A stretch of 17,115 bases of DNA from Clostridiales bacterium UBA4644 (GCA_002405755.1 DHMK01000028.1:3478-20592), one strand, 5' to 3'; shown: positions 6,371 to 13,878, counted from the first letter of the stretch. Numbers and translations: made by a program. Notes: generated from the letters alone by a model not told the origin.

Positions 6371-7760
6371 TCAGAAGCTCAGCCGCTTCTTCCACCGGCC
6401 GGAGCGATAGCGGAGCAGCATACACAAAAACCGGGTGATATTGTCTGCGATCATGCAGAACCAAACGGCGTTCAGCCCCAGCTGGAGCACATTGACGCAG
6501 AGATAGGTCGAGGGGAGCCGAATGCCCCACATGGTGCAGAGGGCGAACAGGAAGGGGGCGCGGGTGTCGCCCACGCCGTTGAAAACGCCCTCGATGATGA
6601 TCAGAATGGCGAAAAACGGCTCCGACAGCGCCACGATGCGCAGGGCGGAGGCCCCTTGGGCGATGACTGCGGCATCCTTTGTAAACAGACGCATCAAAGC
6701 GTCCGGAAACAGAAACAGGAGCAGTCCCAGCAGCGTCATAAAGCAGCAGGCGATAGCCATGATGGCAGAGGAATACTGCATGAGCTTTTTCTCGTTCTTT
6801 TCTCCGGCGGAAAAGCCTGCCAGCGTTGCGGCGGCGGCCTGCATGCCGAAGCCGGGGACATAAAAGGCCTCCTCCGCCGTGGTGGCGATGGCGTGGGCCG
6901 CCATGGAGACCGTCCCCAGCCGGGCCACCAGCGCGGTGAATACCACATGGCCGAAGCCGGTGGTCATCTGCTGGGCGCACACCGGAACGCCCACCCTGAC
7001 GCACTGCCGCATGACGGAGGGACAGAGCCGCAGCCTTTGTCCCCGCAGGCCCAGCGCAGGATTTTTCCAGACGGCCAGGGTCATCAGCGTCCCGCCCAAA
7101 ACGAAGGAGGCCGTGGTGGCGATGGCCGCGCCTGCCACGTCCAGGCCCGCGCCCGGCATGGTGAAGCGCAGCGCGCCCAGCGTCAGCTGCCGGGGGGGGA
7201 GCGATCAGCAGGAAGTTCAGAAAAACATTCACGATGTTCATCAGCGCGTTGATGAGCATGGGGGTTTTCGTGTCGCCCGTGGCCCGCAAAACGGCGCCAA
7301 ACACGGAAATTGCGGCGCGGAACAGCATGGGCGCGCAGACGATGGCCAGATACAGCGAAGCATCCCGCAGGATCTCCGGTGCGCCGCCCAGCCAGCGGGG
7401 CAGGAAGGGGCTCAGGGGCAGCATGATCACCGTCAGCGCCCCGCCCACGATCAGCGTCAGCAAAACAGACTGCATGGCGGCCTGCCGGGCGCGTTCCTCG
7501 TCCTTTGCGCCCATGGAAATGGAGATGCAGGAAAGGACGCCCATGCCTGCCGCCGCCATGGGCGCGTGGGTAAGCCACATGGTAGTGGTGGTCAGGCCGA
7601 TGGCCGCAGATGCGTGAGCGCCCATGGCCCCCACCTGGGCTGTGTCGGCATACTGCACGGCGGCATATAAGAATTCTTCGATCATCGTTGGCCAGGCCAG
7701 GCGGAAGATCCGTTCCATCATGTCCCGGTCCCGCAGCGTTGTACGAAGCTGTTCCAGCAT
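6371..7760 (-). pseudogene. MATE-family multidrug/Na+ antiporter, frameshifted at a C8 tract
   Basis: The N-terminal part (from ATG at 7760: MLEQLRTTLRDRDMMERIF, then TMIEEFLYAAVQYADTAQVG) and C-terminal part (to TGA at 6371-6373) are both clear MATE exporter sequence but in different frames. The break falls at eight C on the coding strand (7199-7192). With seven C the frame reads FLLIAPPRQLTLGALRFTMP, the expected link, giving a 462-residue protein with about 12 membrane helices. These transporters export drugs or metabolites using Na+ or H+ gradients. As written, the ribosome would leave the MATE frame after about 190 residues and add an unrelated tail. This could be a sequencing error, a phase-variable tract or a recent null mutation; no other damage is visible. 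GAGGGA (7770-7765) precedes the start. Confidence 0.85.
7192..7199. repeat. G8 homopolymer (C8 in the coding strand of the MATE gene)
   Basis: Eight consecutive G on the + strand at the exact point where the MATE reading frame shifts. Removing one base restores a full-length gene. Confidence 0.9.
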
Positions 7761-7794
7761 ACGATCCCTCGGTCTGTTCAGATTCTTTGTCTCT

Positions 7795-7824
7795 ATCCTA
7801 ACGGATGATACCGGAGCTTGTCAA
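7795..7824 (-). promoter_or_regulatory. SigA-type promoter of the MATE gene
   Basis: On the minus strand, TTGACA (7824-7819), an 18-nt spacer, then TAGGAT (7800-7795). The -35 box is perfect and the -10 is two bases off. Transcription would start near 7788, about 28 nt before the ATG. The -35 lies beside the ribosome binding site of the divergent protease gene. Confidence 0.65.
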
Positions 7825-7836
7825 GGGAGGGGAGCC

Positions 7837-8442
7837 ATGAGCTTTTGCTGCAGCGTCCCGTTTCTGTTGGCGTTGGCGCTTTCCGCTGCCTTCTGCAGCA
7901 GCCGCTGGCTGGCGCTTTTGTGGCTGGCGGCAGGCGTTCATGAGATGGGCCATCTGCTGGCGGCCCGTCTGCTGGGCGTCCGGGTGAAAAGGGTCTGCTT
8001 CCGGCTCTCCGGCATGGAGCTGCAGCTGGATGGACGGCGGCTCTCCTATGGGCAGGAGGCGCTGCTGGCGCTGGCGGGGCCGGGGGCAAATCTGCTCCTT
8101 TGTCTGCTGACGGCGCTGCGGCCTTCGCTTTGGCGGATGCTGCTCTGCGGCTGCAGTCTGGCGCTGGGCGGGTTCAATCTGCTGCCGGCGCTGCCGCTGG
8201 ACGGCGGACGGGCGCTGCGGGCAATGCTGCTGCGGCGCTGGCCGGAGCAGGGCGAGCGCATCGTCTGCTGCTGCGGCGCGGTCTGCGGACTGGTGCTGAC
8301 GGCCGCAGGGCTATACTTTGGGAAAGCCCAGGGAAATCTCTCGCTTCTGGCCGCCGGCTGCGCGATTTTTTCCGCCCTTCCGGGAAAAAAGCTTTACACC
8401 CGCCGGAAAAACCGCTACAATAAAAAGTTGAGCGAACGATAA
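7837..8442 (+). CDS. M50 site-2 protease, SpoIVFB-like
   Basis: 201 residues with several membrane segments. HEMGH (35-39) is the zinc-binding HExxH, and N114-LLPALPLDGG-124 is the NxxPxxPLDGG motif whose Asp122 is the third zinc ligand. This layout fits the SpoIVFB group of intramembrane metalloproteases, which cleave pro-SigmaK at the outer forespore membrane. The ATG at 7837 follows GGGAGGGGAG and is chosen over a longer upstream frame that overlaps the divergent MATE gene. Downstream are the TIGR03960 radical SAM gene and DUF2344 gene, which in many Clostridia sit beside the spoIVF/rplU region and support orthology. The usual partner gene spoIVFA is not in the window. The protease assignment is firm; the sporulation role is likely but not proven. 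The basic tail (YTRRKNRYNKK) is cytoplasmic in character. Confidence 0.85.
   Translation: MSFCCSVPFLLALALSAAFCSSRWLALLWLAAGVHEMGHLLAARLLGVRVKRVCFRLSGMELQLDGRRLSYGQEALLALAGPGANLLLCLLTALRPSLWRMLLCGCSLALGGFNLLPALPLDGGRALRAMLLRRWPEQGERIVCCCGAVCGLVLTAAGLYFGKAQGNLSLLAAGCAIFSALPGKKLYTRRKNRYNKKLSER
8393..8421 (+). promoter_or_regulatory. Internal SigA-type promoter for the radical SAM operon
   Basis: TTTACA (8393-8398), exactly 17 nt, TACAAT (8416-8421); each box is one base off consensus. It lies within the last codons of the protease gene, with a start near 8428 and ATG at 8456. It would let the downstream genes be expressed in growing cells even if the protease gene is limited to sporulation. Confidence 0.65.
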
Positions 8443-8455
8443 AAGGGAGGATTTT

Positions 8456-10288
8456 ATGAACGATACCATCCGCGCCTGTCTGGATCATGTGCGCAAGCCT
8501 GCGCGCTATACCGGCGGCGAATATAATGCGGTCTGCAAGGACAAGGCGGAGGTGGACCTGCGGTTCGCCTTCTGCTTCCCGGATCTTTATGAGATCGGGA
8601 TGTCCCATCTGGGCTCCAAGATCCTTTACGGCCTGATGAACGGCATGGAGGGCGTCTGGTGCGAGCGGGCCTATGCTCCCTATGTGGATATGGAGGAGGA
8701 GATGCGCCGCCGGGGCCAGCCCCTGTATGCTCTGGAGAGCGGCGATCCTGTTTCGGAGTTTGACATCCTGGGCTTTACGCTGCAGTATGAGATGAACTAT
8801 ACCGGCGTTTTGAATATGCTGGATCTGGCGGGCATCCCCAAGCGCTCTGCCGATCGGCATGAGCTCCGGCCGCTGGTGATGGCCGGCGGGCCCTGCGTTT
8901 ACAATGCGGAGCCCATGGCGGATTTTTTTGACCTGATCGTTGTGGGCGAGGGGGAGGAGGTCATGCCGGAGCTTCTGCAGCTTTACCGCAGGGCAAAAAA
9001 AGAGGGCATGGACAAGCCCGCCTTCCTGCGGGCAGCAGCGCAGCTGGGCGGCGTTTATGTGCCGTCGCTCTATGAGATCACCTACGGAGAGACCGGCGCC
9101 GTTACGGCCATCCGCCCGCTGGAGGGCGCGCCCGCGGTGGTGAAAAAGCGGGTCGTTAAGGATTTTGACAAGGCCTATTATCCCGATTATTTTCTGGTGC
9201 CCAATACGGAGATCGTCTTTGACCGGGCCATGGTGGAGCTGTTCCGGGGCTGCCGCAGGGGGTGCCGCTTCTGCCAGGCGGGCTACACCTACCGTCCTAT
9301 CCGGGCCAAGCAGCCGGAGACGCTGGAAAAGCAGGCCAAGGCTCTGATCGCCTCCACCGGCTGGGACGAGGTCTCGCTGACCAGCCTTTCCTCCAGCGAT
9401 TATCCCCATCTGGAGACGCTGTGCGAAAGCCTGGTAGATCATTTCGAGCCGATGCATGTTTCTCTGGCGCTGCCCTCTTTGCGGGCGGATTCCTTTAACC
9501 TGGATCTGGTGCAGAACATCCAGAAGGTCCGCAAGAGCGGCCTGACCTTCGCGCCGGAGGCCGGCACCCAGCGCCTGCGGGATGTGATCAACAAAAACCT
9601 CCGGGAGGAGGACCTGCTGGAGGCCTGCAAGGTGGCCTTTCAGGCGGGCTACAACGGCGTCAAGCTCTATTTCATGATGGGCCTGCCCACGGAGACCGAT
9701 GAGGATCTGCTGGGCATTTCCCAGATCGTCCGTCATGTGATCGCCACCTTCCGGGAATACGGGAAAAACAAGGCCCGGGGCGTTCGGATCAATGTGGGCA
9801 TCTCCATCTTCGTCCCCAAGGCCCAGACGCCCTTCCAGTGGCTGGGACAGATCACCGGGGAGGAAGCCCGGCGGAAAAAGCAGCTGCTGATGGACAGCCT
9901 GAAGATCAAAAATGTTACCTATTCCATCCACGATCACCGCACCAGCTTTCTGGAGGCCGTCCTGGCCCGGGGCGACCGTCGGCTTTCCGCCGTTTTGGAA
10001 AAGGCCTGGGAAAAGGGCTCCCGGCTGGACGGCTGGGACGAGCTGTTTTCCTTCGACGCCTGGATGCAGGCCTTTGAAGAATGCAGCATCGACCCCGCTT
10101 TCTACGCCAACCGCCAGCTGGAAAAGGACGAGATCCTTCCCTGGGATCATATTTCCTCCGGCGTGCGGAAGGATTATCTTTACGGCGAGCTGGAGCAGGC
10201 ACGGCTGGGCATCGCCACGCCGGACTGCAAGGCCGGCTGCCGGAATTGCGGCGCTTTGTGCCTGACGGGAGGGAAATGCGATGTTTAA
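8456..10288 (+). CDS. B12-binding-type radical SAM protein, TIGR03960 family
   Basis: 610 residues. An N-terminal cobalamin-binding-like region (about 30-200; GGPCVYNAEP and VVGEGEEVMPELL are typical) precedes the radical SAM core with C266-RRG-C270-RF-C273 binding the catalytic 4Fe-4S cluster. SIFVPKAQTPFQW (near residue 450) is a hallmark of this family. A cysteine-rich tail (C591, C595, C598, C602, C608) may hold another cluster. The reaction is not established as far as I know. Such genes are usually paired with a DUF2344 gene, as here, where the two overlap by 8 nt, and often lie next to RNase G and ribosomal protein genes, which hints at an RNA- or translation-related role. The start has a strong AAGGGAGG (8443-8450), 5 nt before ATG. 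Confidence 0.9.
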   Translation: MNDTIRACLDHVRKPARYTGGEYNAVCKDKAEVDLRFAFCFPDLYEIGMSHLGSKILYGLMNGMEGVWCERAYAPYVDMEEEMRRRGQPLYALESGDPVSEFDILGFTLQYEMNYTGVLNMLDLAGIPKRSADRHELRPLVMAGGPCVYNAEPMADFFDLIVVGEGEEVMPELLQLYRRAKKEGMDKPAFLRAAAQLGGVYVPSLYEITYGETGAVTAIRPLEGAPAVVKKRVVKDFDKAYYPDYFLVPNTEIVFDRAMVELFRGCRRGCRFCQAGYTYRPIRAKQPETLEKQAKALIASTGWDEVSLTSLSSSDYPHLETLCESLVDHFEPMHVSLALPSLRADSFNLDLVQNIQKVRKSGLTFAPEAGTQRLRDVINKNLREEDLLEACKVAFQAGYNGVKLYFMMGLPTETDEDLLGISQIVRHVIATFREYGKNKARGVRINVGISIFVPKAQTPFQWLGQITGEEARRKKQLLMDSLKIKNVTYSIHDHRTSFLEAVLARGDRRLSAVLEKAWEKGSRLDGWDELFSFDAWMQAFEECSIDPAFYANRQLEKDEILPWDHISSGVRKDYLYGELEQARLGIATPDCKAGCRNCGALCLTGGKCDV

Positions 10289-10922
10289 GGTCCGTTTCTG
10301 CTATGAAAAAAAGGATACTGCGGCCTATATTTCCCATCTGGATCTGATCCGCACCTTTCAGCGGAGCTTTCTGCGGGCAGGCCTGCCGGTGAAATATTCT
10401 CAGGGCTTCAATCCGCATATCGAGATGTCCATCGTGGTGCCGCTGTCCACCGGCTATGATTCCGTCTGCGAGCTTTGCGATCTGGAGCTCACCTGCGACG
10501 CCCTGCCCGAAGACTTTGCGGAGCGGCTGAACCGGGAGCTGCCTGCGGGGATGCGGGTGCTTTCTGCGGGACAGGCCCTCCGACCGGTAGGGGAGATCGC
10601 CTGCTGCGCCTATGAGATCATGCTGCCCGCCGGCGATCCCGAGGCCATGACCGCGCTGTTCCGGCAGCCGCTGCCGGTGGAGAAGCGCTCCAAGCGCGGC
10701 TCCCGACAGGTGGATCTGCTGGACTATATCCGCAGCGTTTCCTTTGAGAGGGCGGAGGAGAAGACCCTCTGCCGCTGCATCCTTGCGGCGGGAAACGATC
10801 CGCTGAATCCGCTTTATCTCACGGCCGCCCTGAAGCAGGCAGGCCTGATCCCCCAGGATGCGGATGCCCATTATCTCCGCACCGGGATATTAGACAAAAA
10901 TTGCCGAATTTTTCAGCAATAA
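10281..10922 (+). CDS. DUF2344 / TIGR03936 radical SAM-associated protein
   Basis: 213 residues. The start (VRFCYEKKDTAAYISHLDLI, then FQRSFLRAGLPVKYSQGFNPH) is the well-conserved signature of DUF2344 proteins, which accompany TIGR03960 radical SAM enzymes or are fused to them. The biochemical role is unknown; the SQGFNPH segment and tight pairing suggest it helps the radical SAM enzyme bind or present its substrate, which is inference. ATG at 10281 overlaps the end of the upstream gene by 8 nt and has GGGAGGG (10267-10273) in front, so the two are translationally coupled. In many Firmicutes the next genes would be RNase G, rplU and rpmA; here rplS follows instead. Confidence 0.9.
   Translation: MFKVRFCYEKKDTAAYISHLDLIRTFQRSFLRAGLPVKYSQGFNPHIEMSIVVPLSTGYDSVCELCDLELTCDALPEDFAERLNRELPAGMRVLSAGQALRPVGEIACCAYEIMLPAGDPEAMTALFRQPLPVEKRSKRGSRQVDLLDYIRSVSFERAEEKTLCRCILAAGNDPLNPLYLTAALKQAGLIPQDADAHYLRTGILDKNCRIFQQ
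10896..10913 (+). terminator. Weak AT-rich hairpin at the end of the DUF2344 gene
   Basis: AAAAATT, loop GCCG, AATTTTT: a 7-bp stem overlapping the last codons, with its 3' arm rich in T. A very similar hairpin lies at 15960-15976, after tig. It may be a weak terminator or a palindromic protein-binding site upstream of the rplS promoter. Confidence 0.4.
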
Positions 10923-10925
10923 TGC

Positions 10926-10954
10926 TTGCTTTTCTCCCGCATGTGTGGTATGAT
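10926..10954 (+). promoter_or_regulatory. Extended -10 promoter of rplS
   Basis: TTGCTT (10926-10931), 17 nt, TATGAT (10949-10954), with a TG at 10946-10947 giving an extended -10 (TGGTATGAT). Transcription would start near 10961, leaving a leader of about 70 nt. Confidence 0.8.
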
Positions 10955-10971
10955 GACCTTGCATGCATTAC

Positions 10972-11007
10972 GGGCGGTCCTCTGTCGTTGTCAGGACAAG
11001 AACGCCT
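10972..11007 (+). promoter_or_regulatory. Hairpin leader of rplS, resembling an L19 leader
   Basis: GGGCG (10972-10976) pairs with CGCCT (11003-11007), and GTCCT (10977-10981) with AGGAC (10993-10997), leaving a 5-nt bulge AAGAA on one side and an 11-nt terminal loop. It lies between the promoter and the rplS ribosome binding site. Rfam has an L19 leader family in Firmicutes thought to mediate feedback by L19; I cannot confirm that this belongs to it. Confidence 0.5.
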
Positions 11008-11032
11008 ATGATTGAAAGGAACGATAATCACT

Positions 11033-11374
11033 ATGGATCTGATCAAGCATCTGACTGACGCTCAGCTGAAGGAAAACCCTGCCAATTTTGGCATCGGCGA
11101 CACCGTTAAGGTCCACGCCAAGATCAAGGAAGGTTCTCGCGAAAGAATCCAGGTCTTTGAGGGTACCGTTATTGCAAGAAAGCATGGCGGCATCCAGGAG
11201 ACTGTTACCGTTCGCCGCGTGTCCTACGGCGTCGGCGTGGAAAAGACTTTCCCCATCCATTCTCCCAACGTCGAAAAGTTCGAGGTCGTCAGAAAGGGTA
11301 AAGTCCGCCGCGCGAAGCTCTATTACCTGCGCAATAGAGTCGGTAAGGCCGCTAAGGTAAAAGAGGACATCTGA
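11033..11374 (+). CDS. rplS: 50S ribosomal protein L19
   Basis: 113 residues, close to the usual 115. GDTVKVHAKIKEGSRERIQ, VFEGTVIARKHGGI, TVRRVSYGVGVEKTFP and the C-terminal RRAKLYYLRNRVGKAAKVKE are diagnostic of L19, which sits at the 30S-50S interface of the ribosome. The ATG at 11033 gives the usual start (MDLIKHLTDAQLK). A TTG seven codons upstream (11012) is in frame but would fall within the ribosome binding site region (GAAAGGA 11014-11020). The gene has its own promoter, leader and terminator, as expected for a highly expressed single gene. Confidence 0.97.
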   Translation: MDLIKHLTDAQLKENPANFGIGDTVKVHAKIKEGSRERIQVFEGTVIARKHGGIQETVTVRRVSYGVGVEKTFPIHSPNVEKFEVVRKGKVRRAKLYYLRNRVGKAAKVKEDI

Positions 11375-11388
11375 GCCTGACAAAAATC

Positions 11389-11422
11389 AGAGGGACGGAC
11401 TTTCTCGTCCCTCTTATTTTTT
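11389..11422 (+). terminator. Rho-independent terminator after rplS
   Basis: AGAGGGACG (11389-11397) pairs perfectly with CGTCCCTCT (11406-11414) across an 8-nt loop, followed by TATTTTTT. It lies only 21 nt before the lepB start, so lepB needs readthrough or another promoter. Confidence 0.9.
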
Positions 11423-11443
11423 CAGATAAGCGGGAGGAACATC

Positions 11444-12040
11444 ATGGAAAAGAAGCCGGAACAATTGGAAACGGCGACGGAAAAGGTCAGGGCCGCACAA
11501 AAGGAAAAGCCGGACGGCGCCAGCGAGCTTTATTTTTGGGCCCAGGCGCTGGCCTTTGCGCTGGCCTTTCTCGTGCTGGTCAACACCTTCTTTTTCCGTC
11601 TGTCCGGCGTACATGGCTCGTCTATGTACGACACGCTGGAGGATGGCGACCAGCTGATCCTGCAGGTCATCGGCTATCATGAGCCCCAGCGGGGCGATAT
11701 CATCGTCTGCACCTCCGATGCCTTCGGCGGCGAAGCGCTGGTAAAGCGGGTCATCGCCGTTGAGGGCGACACGCTGGATATCGATGGCAGCGGAAACGTG
11801 GTGCTCAACGGCGAGACCCTTTACGAGCCATATATTTATGAACTCATCCGCAGTGAAAAGCGGGGGAACCAGAGGTATCCTGTCACCGTGGACGAGGGCT
11901 GTATCTTCGTCATGGGCGACAATCGAAACGGCAGCACAGACAGCCGCTACACCGAGGTGGGGCAGATCTCCTGCCAGCGCGTGATCGGCAAGGCGCTGTT
12001 CCGGATCTGGCCGCTGAACAAGCTGGGCGGGGTATCCTGA
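11444..12040 (+). CDS. lepB: Type I signal peptidase
   Basis: 198 residues. A charged cytoplasmic N-terminus of about 28 residues, one membrane segment (about 31-51, FWAQALAFALAFLVLVNTFF) and an extracytoplasmic catalytic domain. S60 in GSSM is the nucleophile and K101 in LVKRVIAVEGD the general base; GDNRNGSTDSR (158-168) is conserved box E. It removes signal peptides from Sec-exported proteins such as the SLH protein in this window. GGGAGGA lies upstream of the ATG. It heads a packed operon (lepB, rbgA, rnhB, yraN, phosphoesterase); rplS-lepB-rbgA-rnhB is a familiar Clostridia order. Some genomes carry several type I signal peptidases, so this may not be the only one. Confidence 0.95.
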   Translation: MEKKPEQLETATEKVRAAQKEKPDGASELYFWAQALAFALAFLVLVNTFFFRLSGVHGSSMYDTLEDGDQLILQVIGYHEPQRGDIIVCTSDAFGGEALVKRVIAVEGDTLDIDGSGNVVLNGETLYEPYIYELIRSEKRGNQRYPVTVDEGCIFVMGDNRNGSTDSRYTEVGQISCQRVIGKALFRIWPLNKLGGVS

Positions 12041-12041
12041 G

Positions 12042-12896
12042 ATGAGCATCAACTGGTATCCCGGTCACATGGCGAAGACCCGCCGGGTGATGCAGGAGGA
12101 TCTGAAAAATGTCGATATGATCTGCGAACTCATTGACGCGCGCATTCCCCAGAGCTCCCGCAATCCGGATCTGGATCGGCTCTGCCAGAACAAACGGCGG
12201 ATGCTGGTGCTCAACCGGGCGGATCAGGCCGATCCCGCCGCCACCGCCCGATGGATGGCCTTTTACCGCGGGCAGGGCCTGCAGGTCATGGAGACGGACA
12301 GCAAAAAGGGAGGCTTTCTCAACACCTTTACCGCCTGCGCCCGGCGGACCTGTGCAGATCTGATCCAGCGGCAGCAGGCCAAGGGACAGGTGGGCAAGCC
12401 TATCCGCATCATGATCATGGGCATCCCCAATGTGGGCAAAAGCTCCTTCATCAATCGCCTGCTGAACAAAAAAGCGGCCGTAGCCGCGGATAAGCCAGGC
12501 GTGACCCGAGGAAAGCAATGGTTTTCTCTGCCCGGCGGATTTGATTTTATGGACACGCCGGGGATGCTCTGGCCCAAGATCGAAACGGATCAGATGGGCT
12601 ATCTTCTGGCCTTCACGGGCACCATCCGGGATGAGATCCTGGATCTGGAGGATCTGGCCTGCCGTCTGCTGCTGCAGCTGGAAATCTCTGCGCCCGGAGC
12701 GGTTGTAAAGCGCTATGACATTACAGCTGTAAACCTGGAGCAGCCCTATGAAACACTCACGGAGATGGCAAAAAAGCGCGGCTTTCTGGCCGGAAGAGGG
12801 GAATACGACACCCTCCGCATGGCGCGGATCTTTTTAGACGAATTCCGCGGCGGAAAGCTGGGGCGCATCACGCTGGAGCTGCCGCCGGAGGAATGA
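12042..12896 (+). CDS. rbgA: Ribosome biogenesis GTPase RbgA (YlqF)
   Basis: 284 residues of the circularly permuted GTPase type, motifs ordered G4-G1-G3. INWYPGHMAKTRR carries H9, the catalytic histidine in B. subtilis RbgA. G4 is NRAD (58-61) rather than the usual NKxD, G1 is GIPNVGKSS (127-135), a G2 threonine lies in PGVTRGKQW, and G3 is DTPG (171-174). RbgA acts late in 50S assembly, helping late proteins such as L16 join. It starts one base after the lepB stop with only a weak ribosome binding site, so it is probably translated by coupling. The Lys to Arg change in G4 is conservative, and whether it is common in related bacteria cannot be judged here. Confidence 0.96.
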   Translation: MSINWYPGHMAKTRRVMQEDLKNVDMICELIDARIPQSSRNPDLDRLCQNKRRMLVLNRADQADPAATARWMAFYRGQGLQVMETDSKKGGFLNTFTACARRTCADLIQRQQAKGQVGKPIRIMIMGIPNVGKSSFINRLLNKKAAVAADKPGVTRGKQWFSLPGGFDFMDTPGMLWPKIETDQMGYLLAFTGTIRDEILDLEDLACRLLLQLEISAPGAVVKRYDITAVNLEQPYETLTEMAKKRGFLAGRGEYDTLRMARIFLDEFRGGKLGRITLELPPEE

Positions 12897-12899
12897 GCT

Positions 12900-13508
12900 G
12901 TGTATGAATTTGAAGAAGCGCTGGCAGAAAAGGGCTTTTCCGCGCTCTGCGGCGTGGATGAAGCGGGCTGCGGCCCGCTGGCGGGGCCTGTCTATGCGGC
13001 GGCGGTCATTTTGGATCCGGCTCACCGGATCGACGGCCTGAACGATTCCAAAAAGCTCTCGGAAAAGAAGCGGGAGCAGCTTTTTCCGGAGATCCAGGCC
13101 CGCGCCCGCGCCTGGGCCATCGCCTTGGCCGGCGTGGAGGAGATCGACCGGATGAACATCCTGCAGGCCCGTCTGCTGGCCATGCGCCGGGCCATCTCTG
13201 CGCTGGAGCAGCGGCCGGATTATATTCTGGTAGACGGCAACCGGGATCCGAAACCGGAGGAAGCGCCAACGCTGCTCATCGTTAAGGGCGATGCCAAAAG
13301 CGCGTCCATTGCAGCGGCCTCCATTCTGGCGAAGGTAGCCCGGGATCGCGCCATGGCGGTGCTGGACGCGGAATATCCGCAATATGCCTTCGCCAAACAT
13401 AAGGGCTATCCCACCCGGCTCCATCGGGAGCGCATCCTGCAGTATGGCCCCTGTCCGGCGCATCGGAGGACTTTTTTGAAAAAGCTGCTTTCGGGAGAAA
13501 CACCATGA
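12900..13508 (+). CDS. rnhB: Ribonuclease HII
   Basis: 202 residues. It cuts the RNA strand of RNA-DNA hybrids and starts removal of single ribonucleotides from DNA. D20-E21 (GVDEAG), D112 (LVDG) and D131 (KGDA, just before SIAAASILAKVARD) are the likely four metal ligands. The motif after DEAG reads GCG rather than the common GRG, whose arginine helps recognise the ribonucleotide 2'-OH; one C to T change (CGC to TGC) would explain it. The start is GTG at 12900 with GGAGGA at 12887-12892; an in-frame stop directly upstream rules out a longer form, and the nearby ATG at 12904 is in another frame. It starts 3 nt after rbgA and overlaps yraN by 4 nt. Confidence 0.95.
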   Translation: MYEFEEALAEKGFSALCGVDEAGCGPLAGPVYAAAVILDPAHRIDGLNDSKKLSEKKREQLFPEIQARARAWAIALAGVEEIDRMNILQARLLAMRRAISALEQRPDYILVDGNRDPKPEEAPTLLIVKGDAKSASIAAASILAKVARDRAMAVLDAEYPQYAFAKHKGYPTRLHRERILQYGPCPAHRRTFLKKLLSGETP

Positions 13509-13849
13509 GCACGCAGGACAAAGGGAAACGGGGCGAGGCGCTGGCGGCGGCCTATCTGGAAAAGAAAAAATATCGCATCCTTGCGCGGAACTATCGCTGC
13601 CGGATGGGAGAGATCGACCTGATCGCCCAAAAGGACGGCATGATCCTGTTTATCGAGGTCAAGCTGCGCAAAAATGACGTATTTTCCAGCGCCTGTGAAG
13701 CCGTTGACCTTGCCAAGCGAAGCCGGCTCCGGATCACGGCGGCGCGCTGGCTGGCGGAGCAGCAGTGCCAGCTGCCGGCCCGATTCGATGTGATCGAGAT
13801 CTATACGGACAGCCGGCGCATCCACCATATCCCGGATGCGTTTCAATGA
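13505..13849 (+). CDS. yraN: YraN / UPF0102 family protein
   Basis: 114 residues, the usual size. KGKRGEALAAAYLEKKKYRILARNYR, GEIDLIA and LFIEVK form the restriction-endonuclease-like core of UPF0102; E and D of GEIDLI with the ExK of IEVK are the presumed metal-binding set. YraN is thought to be a nuclease acting on branched or damaged DNA, but its role is poorly defined. It overlaps rnhB by 4 nt (ATGA) and is normally found beside rnhB, which supports the call. LRKNDV replaces the common TR after EVK. Confidence 0.92.
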   Translation: MSTQDKGKRGEALAAAYLEKKKYRILARNYRCRMGEIDLIAQKDGMILFIEVKLRKNDVFSSACEAVDLAKRSRLRITAARWLAEQQCQLPARFDVIEIYTDSRRIHHIPDAFQ

Positions 13850-13878
13850 ACCATGAAAACAGGGCGGAAGGAGAGGGC

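Noticed and set aside
7758..7765. CATACGAT, a possible SigE -10 box for the SpoIVFB-like gene
   Set aside because: No acceptable -35 box at 14 or 15 nt upstream (CGTTGTA or GCGTTGT), so it is not reported as a promoter.
8174..10150. 658-codon open frame antisense to the radical SAM gene
   Set aside because: Shadow of codon bias in the radical SAM gene; no start signals or family features.
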